10,616 nucleotides of DNA, taken from the NCBI GenBank assembly GCA_037447655.1, contig JBBHKE010001063.1, forward strand, positions 1 through 10,616. Direction: 5' to 3'. A program made the position numbers and the translations under genes. Shown here in pieces: positions 6,687-10,616 of the stretch (the first letter of the stretch is position 1; each line of letters begins with the position of its first letter). The notes beneath the pieces are model-generated. The model made no database searches. It was not told the DNA's origin and saw only the letters and a list, made by a program, of their open reading frames with translations. The stretch is from Zygnema cylindricum (taxonomy: Eukaryota > Streptophyta > Zygnematophyceae > Zygnematales > Zygnemataceae).

Positions 6687-7896
6687 TTACACGTCCCAAA
6701 GACTTTTGGACGTAATATTTGGATACAATCTCTTCAACGCCCGTATCGATGTTGAAAGACATTTTTTTTATCTTCATCAAGTAGTTTTTTTCCTAGAGTG
6801 AAACAAACTTCTTTCAATGCTTTCCAATTATCCGTAATATATTCGTCCAACTCGATGGGTAAGTCGATGCTGTTACAATCTTCGGTGTCGTAGTCCGCAT
6901 TAGGAAAAATGCGCGGAAACCATAACTTTCCCTCGCGTTTAAGTAAATAAAAAAGCCCACGAGCGTCGATCGACAAGCTTTTCACGCTCTCTTCCATTAG
7001 ACCTGTGTAGAACATGGAACTCCGCACATACCTTACAATATAATTGGATGCATAAATCTTTTCCCTTGGGAGCTCATACGTCACACAAACGTCTCCATCA
7101 TCAATTGGAGAGTCAACGTTTAGGCCACCCGATATCTTGACTTCCGTTGAAACATTCCTTGCTCCGATGTGTAAGTCGATATAGCTCATTACTCTCATTT
7201 TTATTCTCGTGACATTAGGACAATCGATTGCAAGATTTTCACCAGAGTGTCCTAAGTTGAGAACCTTGATATTTGGATGAACAATATTAAATGGCCCGGA
7301 GGCGATGACCTTCAAGCTTAAAGAGACGAGGCTGAGAAAAAATTGCAAAAAGGAAACCAAATCATTCTCTTCAATTTTCCACAATCTCTCGCCATTTGCA
7401 TGACAACAGTGGATTATTTCCAAATCGAGTTTCTTAATACTCTCGAGTTTTGGGTAAAGGGTCCATATATCTGTCTTGAGAAGTTGGAGAGTCACTTAGA
7501 CTTTCAATTCCTCCAAATTTGGAAACTTGCACAGTATATCCACAGAATCAAAATCCATTCGAGGCATCTCCAAAGAAGTCAACGTGTTCCCAACAATCGT
7601 TGACCAAGGTAGGAGAGTGGAAGGGGCCACTGTGACACGTGACGTGAAATTTGTCACGTTTGGTGCGAGGTGGAGGCGAGACATCCGCAAGTCGACATCC
7701 TCGCCGCGAAATATCTTTTGAACGGAATCATCGAAATTGACAACTGAAACTGCGCGTCCCGGAGGCTGAAACGTTTTACACACAGAGGCCAAAAGAACGA
7801 GTTTCTTAGCCTTGACGGAAGAGGCCGTACTAAGGATCGTGTCCAAGAGAGGGAGGGAAGATGTAAGAGGGAGGATGGTTCGGAGCTTCGAGCCTT
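6687..7896 (-). pseudogene. F-box/leucine-rich-repeat-like pseudogene
   Basis: Collinear with the intact F-box gene at 229-1437. At least four lesions are visible. The start codon is changed from ATG to AAG (plus-strand CTT at 7894-7896). One G is missing in the GGGAGGGAAG tract at about 7851-7857, shifting the first codons out of frame. A TAA (plus-strand TTA 7496-7498) replaces a serine TCG inside the leucine-rich region, after ELKV. One base is missing at about 6741, which turns QHRYEALKRL into QHRYGR and stop. An in-frame 3-nt loss also occurs near 7670. Long stretches remain readable, such as SIDLPIELDE, TDNWKALKEVCFTLGKKLLD and GARNVSTEV, so decay is recent. A shorter product starting inside is possible but unsupported. 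Confidence 0.88.
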
Positions 7897-7947
7897 GGCC
7901 GCTTTTTCTTTTTTGAAGACTATCGCCGAACAGAGAGTAGGAGGACG

Positions 7948-7956
7948 AAACCCTAA
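7948..7956 (-). promoter_or_regulatory. Telo-box-like motif upstream of the F-box pseudogene
   Basis: AAACCCTAA on the plus strand, at the same distance from the lost start codon as in the intact copy (1487-1495), within GACGAAACCCTAACCC. It shows that the promoter was duplicated with the gene. Confidence 0.4.
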
Positions 7957-8052
7957 CCCTTGAACGGCAATTTAAATGGTACGGATGTGTTGTATGGTAT
8001 CGACGTTACTTTACTTGGTACTTAGTTTACACTTTAGTACTTTACAGTACTT

Positions 8053-8068
8053 AGTACTGTACAGTACT
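8053..8068. repeat. Perfect 16-bp palindrome AGTACTGTACAGTACT
   Basis: The reverse complement is identical. It sits in a GTAC-rich stretch (8020-8075) at the place where copy A has the MITE. It is therefore close to the unoccupied target site and consists of TA-containing palindromic steps. Confidence 0.75.
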
Positions 8069-8122
8069 GTACTTTTCAGCTCGCTACTATAACTGGTGAC
8101 GCTTCGGCCGTCGCGGATTCCA

Positions 8123-8243
8123 CGCTCCCATTGGCGCACGTTCGCGCGACGCAAACTGTGCATTGCTGCGTGCGGCTGTGCGCGATGATGTGTGTCACGT
8201 CGACGGCCGAGATGATGTCGGTGATGTTATCGTCGATGATGCG
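8123..8243 (+). repeat. ATTGGCGCAC block, copy 3
   Basis: Carries CCCATTGGCGCACGTTCG, CGACGCAAACTGTGCATTGC, GTGCGGCTGTGCGCGATGAT, GTCACGTCGACGGCC and GTTATCGTCGATGATG without interruption. It leads directly into the GGATGGTAC minisatellite. Confidence 0.8.
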
Positions 8244-8415
8244 AAGGGTACGGATGGTATGGACGGTAAAGATGGCACGAATGGTAAGGATTTGGATGGT
8301 AAGGATGATAAGGATTACGGATGGTAAGGATGGAATGAATGATACAAATGGTACGGATGGTATGAGTGGTACAAATTGTACGGATGGTAATGATGATATG
8401 GATGGTGTGGATGAT
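8240..8415 (+). repeat. GGATGGTAC-type minisatellite, copy A'
   Basis: Same unit as at 2690-2960 (GGTACGGATGGTATG, GGTAAGGATTTGGATGG and similar) but shorter. Frame changes inside it mean that the peptide repeats of copy A are not preserved. Confidence 0.8.
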
Positions 8416-8860
8416 GTTGGTGACCTATTTGTATTTTTATGAGAATATAGTACGAAAATTATAAACATTTGTACAATTCACTCCGTACGAGCGTACAAAG
8501 GTATAGTACCGTACCGCTACGATAATGTCGATGGTACGGATGTTACTGATATCAACATCACTCTAACAGAACGGCTACAAACAGAACTGTACAGAAATTT
8601 AATGCTACGAGACGTGACAAACAAATGAAACGAAGCGCCCGGTGGAAAAACGAAACGACGCCGAATGGAACGGAGAAGAACGAAACTGAAAAGCCCCAAA
8701 CAAAACGAAGAGGAACATGGAGGAACGCAACGCGAAGATACGGAACCAAGCGGAATGTACGGAATGTATTGAATTTACGGAATGTACGGAACCAATCGCA
8801 ACACAATGGGGAATTGAGCATTGGAGTGCTGCGGGCGCTCGCCGTATTTGTCAGTTGCAA
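8416..8860 (+). repeat. Non-coding flank and ACGGAACG-rich degenerate repeat, copy A'
   Basis: Counterpart of 2961-3420. ATTATAAACATTTGTAC, CTCTAACAGAACGGCTACAA and the CGGAATGTACGGAA repeats are shared. No frame is conserved between copies. Confidence 0.65.
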
Positions 8861-8924
8861 GGTGCTAGCTGGTTTTAAAATCGCCGATATCTGTTAAAAG
8901 AAAAAAAAAGGGTTTTAAAAATCA

Positions 8925-8964
8925 GGGTCCGGGGGGGTAGGGGGTAGGGGTAGGAAGGGGGGGT
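8925..8964 (+). other. G-quadruplex-prone GGGGTA tract, copy A'
   Basis: Runs of 3, 7, 5, 4 and 7 G separated by CC, TA, TA and TAGGAA form a strong G4 pattern. It is followed by TGTTCCTCCGTCACCGTCAC, the same landmark that follows the tract in copy A. Confidence 0.75.
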
Positions 8965-9026
8965 GTTCCTCCGTCACCGTCACGACTACGGCACAAGGTT
9001 TTCCTCTTGTGCGACGACAGGTCACA

Positions 9027-9034
9027 TGACGTCA
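9027..9034. promoter_or_regulatory. TGACGTCA palindrome, copy A'
   Basis: Perfect octamer within CACATGACGTCAGCTGTTTT, matching 3657-3664. The second octamer of copy A is absent (GGAGATGACGCAAAAC stands in its place). Confidence 0.45.
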
Positions 9035-9068
9035 GCTGTTTTGTCCTGTTCCTAGGAGATGACGCAAA

Positions 9069-9137
9069 ACATATGTTAAATATGGTTTAAACATATGTTA
9101 AAACATAGTTTAAACATATGTTAAAATATGGTTTTAA
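9069..9137 (+). repeat. Three tandem 22-24-bp units ACATATGTTAAA...GTTTAA
   Basis: Units begin with ACATATGTTAAA at 9069, 9091 and 9114 and end in GTTTAA or GTTTTAA. Each unit is nearly self-complementary (ACATATGT and GTTTAAAC are palindromes). The array lies at the junction between the end of copy A' and the GA tract. Confidence 0.85.
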
Positions 9138-9142
9138 CTTAG

Positions 9143-9309
9143 TCTCGAGGGAGAGGGAGAGGGAGAGAGAAAGGGAGAGGGAGAGAGAGGGAGAGAGGGA
9201 GAGAGAGAGGGAGAGAGAGGGAGAGAGGGAGAGAGGTATAAAGGAAGACAGAGGGAGAGGAGCGAGAGGGAGAGTAGGAGAGAGAGGGAGAGAGGGAGAG
9301 AGAGGGAGG
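9143..9309 (+). repeat. GAGAGG purine microsatellite
   Basis: Almost pure A/G made of GAGAGG and GAGAGAGG, with one interruption (TATAAAGGAAGACAG near 9237-9251). It is a mirror-repeat-like purine tract that could form H-DNA. The Arg/Glu and Ser/Leu frames it yields on the two strands are not genes. Confidence 0.9.
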
Positions 9310-9453
9310 CAGTGCGATAGTAAAAGGTTTTTCCCAAAATCTTTCTGAAACTGAGTTTTTCGGTGGACCGAGAAAATGTACCAAAGAAAAAGAATTCGGT
9401 GAAAAAAATTGCAGTTGAAAGTAAAAATCGAGGCGAATTCTTTCTTTCAAAAG

Positions 9454-9734
9454 GCGAAAACGGGAGAGAGTGGAGAGGGAGAGGAGAGAGAGGAGAGAGA
9501 AGAAAGGCTCGAGTCGAGGAGGAAGAGACAAATGTGGCTCGTGTGGGGAAAGGAGAAATTGGAGAGGGAGAGGAATGTAATCGTATGGGGAGAGGAGAAA
9601 AAGGGGAGAAGGAAAGGAAATTGATGGGAAAAGAAAAGAATGAGGTAGAGGGAGGAAGGAATTGTGGAGTAGTAGTAGTTGGTGGAAATGAAAAGAAAGA
9701 GAAAGAAGCCTTGGCTCGTGCCTATGTTCAAGAT
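9454..9734 (+). CDS. RTEL1-like protein, partial: charged linker exon leading into harmonin-homology domain
   Basis: The frame is open from 9324 to the donor GTAAGT at 9735, so the 5' exon limit is uncertain. I placed it after the best pyrimidine-backed acceptor (TTCTTTCTTTCAAAAG, ending 9453); an acceptor at 9355 is also possible, and the first in-frame ATG is at 9585. Most of the exon encodes a Glu/Arg/Lys/Gly-rich, probably disordered stretch, partly derived from GA-rich DNA. Only the end (KEALARAYVQD) looks like a domain start. Spliced in phase 0 to 10461, it gives AYVQD followed by VKNEMPTSDFKEF, which resembles the first helix of the harmonin-homology domain after the helicase core of RTEL1. 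The helicase exons are not in the window. If this is a full gene, upstream exons must lie beyond the duplication, or the gene is a short or broken copy. Confidence 0.5.
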
Positions 9735-10460
9735 GTAAGTTTTAACATCCAAGTTTTTTTCAAATGTTTAATGTCCAATGTCCAATGGTATAATTGTCTA
9801 ATGTCCAATTTCTAATGTCCTGTTGTTTTATGTCCAATCCCCAATTTTAGATGTCCAATGTCCAATGTTTGATGTGCAATGTCTAATGTATAAAGTCCAA
9901 TTTCAAAGGTTTAATGTTTATTGTCAAATGTCCAATGTCTCATGTCCAATCTTCAATGTCTCATGTCCAATCTCCAATGTTTAATGTCCTATTTCAAATG
10001 ACCAATGTCCAATGTCCAGTTTGTACTGCCCAATGTCGAAAAACTAATGTTTAATGTTTAGCCTCTAATGTTGTTTAATGTCAAATGTTCCACGACCAAT
10101 GTCCAATTTTCAACGCCCAATGTCTAAAGTCTATTGTCTAATTTCCAATGTCCAATGTCCATGGTCTAGTGTGTATTGTCAATTTCTGACATCTAATGTC
10201 CGAATTCCGATAACCAAAATATAGACTGTAGAATACCCAATGTCAACAATATAATTTTAAATTTTCGAAACTTAAAATTTTAGAAAACGGTCTTAAAAAA
10301 GCACAATAATCCGGAAAAAAACATGGCAATGTGACAAGTGTCTTTGCATTTTTGCTTTACCTTTTGAAAATTTTGTTTTATCTTAAAAACATATATTTTT
10401 CAAACGATTGTTTTCAGCCGATTGTTTTTTAAGCAGTTATTTTTTTTTTTGGTCTTTTAG
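9735..10460 (+). other. 726-bp GT-AG intron of the RTEL1-like gene
   Basis: The donor is GTAAGT at 9735, and the acceptor is a T-rich tract ending GGTCTTTTAG at 10460. Removing it joins two segments in phase 0 and restores a continuous harmonin-like domain. Read-through instead ends at a stop near 9815 after repeat-derived residues. Most of the interior is heptamer repeat (see separate entry); about 10206-10460 is plain AT-rich DNA. Confidence 0.7.
9767..10205 (+). repeat. Degenerate ATGTCCA heptamer array (intronic)
   Basis: Over a dozen exact ATGTCCA units plus many variants (ATGTTTA, ATGTCTA, ATTTCCA) in the same orientation over about 440 bp. Spacing is mostly 7 or multiples of it, with slips. 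It lies wholly inside the intron. Confidence 0.88.
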
Positions 10461-10606
10461 GTAAAGAACGAAATGCCGACATCAGATTTTAAAGAATTTG
10501 TCGAAGCGATGCACAATTACAATAACGGAACGGTTTCCGTAAAAATCCTCCTTTCAAAAATTGCAGAAATATTTTGTCAACTAGATCACTTCACACTATT
10601 GCACAG
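10461..10606 (+). CDS. RTEL1-like protein, partial: harmonin-homology domain exon
   Basis: Begins VKNEMPTSDFKEFVEAM in phase 0 and ends in the first two bases of an arginine codon after FTLLH, followed by the donor GTGAGA at 10607. The pattern D/Y-K-x-F-[VT]-x-[AF]-[ML]-x-x-Y/K, then hydrophobic-L-x-x-I-A-x-[LI]-F, then F-x-L-L-x-R is that of the harmonin-homology domain in the C-terminal part of RTEL1, an iron-sulfur DEAH-type helicase that dismantles D-loops and G-quadruplexes in the nucleus. In other RTEL1 proteins the next residue is Phe, which would come from the next exon outside the window. Harmonin-like helical bundles also occur in other scaffold proteins, so the identity is probable and not certain. 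Confidence 0.62.
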
Positions 10607-10616
10607 GTGAGAAAGA

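Larger units (their letters stand above)
6462..9055. repeat. Segmental duplication, copy A'
   Basis: Second copy of the block at 1-3684, in the same orientation. It lacks the MITE and the 2256-2657 insertion and has one 26-bp-type unit instead of three. The right limit is about 9055, after TGACGTCAGCTGTTTTGTCC and TGTTCCT, where similarity to 3684 stops. Its F-box gene has decayed. Confidence 0.9.

Noticed and set aside
6734-7846. Two separate genes in place of one pseudogene
   Set aside because: The two frames abut exactly at a stop codon and are collinear with a single intact gene at 229-1437; neither begins with ATG at its 5' end.
9118-9348. Arg-Glu repeat protein (RERERE...) on the plus strand and Ser-Leu-Pro repeats on the minus strand
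   Set aside because: These are direct translation of a GAGAGG microsatellite, with no domain and no conservation.

Overview
The window is eukaryotic nuclear DNA. Evidence: a GT-AG intron with a textbook GTAAGT donor and a pyrimidine-rich acceptor, an F-box/leucine-rich protein family, a RTEL1-like harmonin-homology exon, low gene density, and many micro- and minisatellites. No bacterial gene organisation is visible. Telo-box motifs (AAACCCTAA) and a harmonin-like segment that reads closer to the plant form of RTEL1 hint at the green lineage (alga or plant), but the organism cannot be fixed from this sequence.

The dominant architecture is a tandem segmental duplication. Copy A fills about 1-3684 and runs off the left edge; copy A' fills about 6462-9055. 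Both hold the same parts in the same order: an ATT/CCAT microsatellite, an F-box gene on the minus strand, its 5' flank with a telo-box, a GTAC-rich stretch, a block of about 100 bp with an ATTGGCGCACGTTCG core, a GGATGGTAC minisatellite, an ACGGAACG-rich stretch, an AATATCGCCGAT unit, a G-quadruplex-prone GGGGTA tract and TGACGTCA palindromes. In A the F-box gene is intact (402 codons). In A' it is a pseudogene: start codon lost, a 1-nt deletion near the start, a nonsense codon in the middle and a 1-nt deletion near the end. Copy A carries extra DNA absent from A': a 508-bp MITE-like inverted-repeat element (1595-2102) and a second insertion (about 2256-2657) that holds a second copy of a 117-bp repeat including the MITE's left end.

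The spacer between the copies (3.7-6.46 kb) is mostly simple sequence: an AT-rich imperfect palindrome, a 28-bp tandem array, polypyrimidine and purine-rich tracts, a third partial copy of the ATTGGCGCAC block (5596-5734), CTCTC and TCC arrays and an ATT-type trinucleotide array. Stretches 4017-4340, 5131-5595 and 6116-6335 are unique sequence without a recognisable gene.

The right end (from about 9450) holds part of a plus-strand gene whose spliced product reads like the harmonin-homology domain of RTEL1, a nuclear DNA helicase. Two exons are separated by a 726-bp intron that is largely a degenerate ATGTCCA heptamer array; the second exon ends at a donor site 10 bases before the window edge. 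There is no sign that the F-box genes and the RTEL1-like gene work together. The interest of the window lies in the duplication, its uneven decay, the transposon insertion and the conserved non-coding upstream module.
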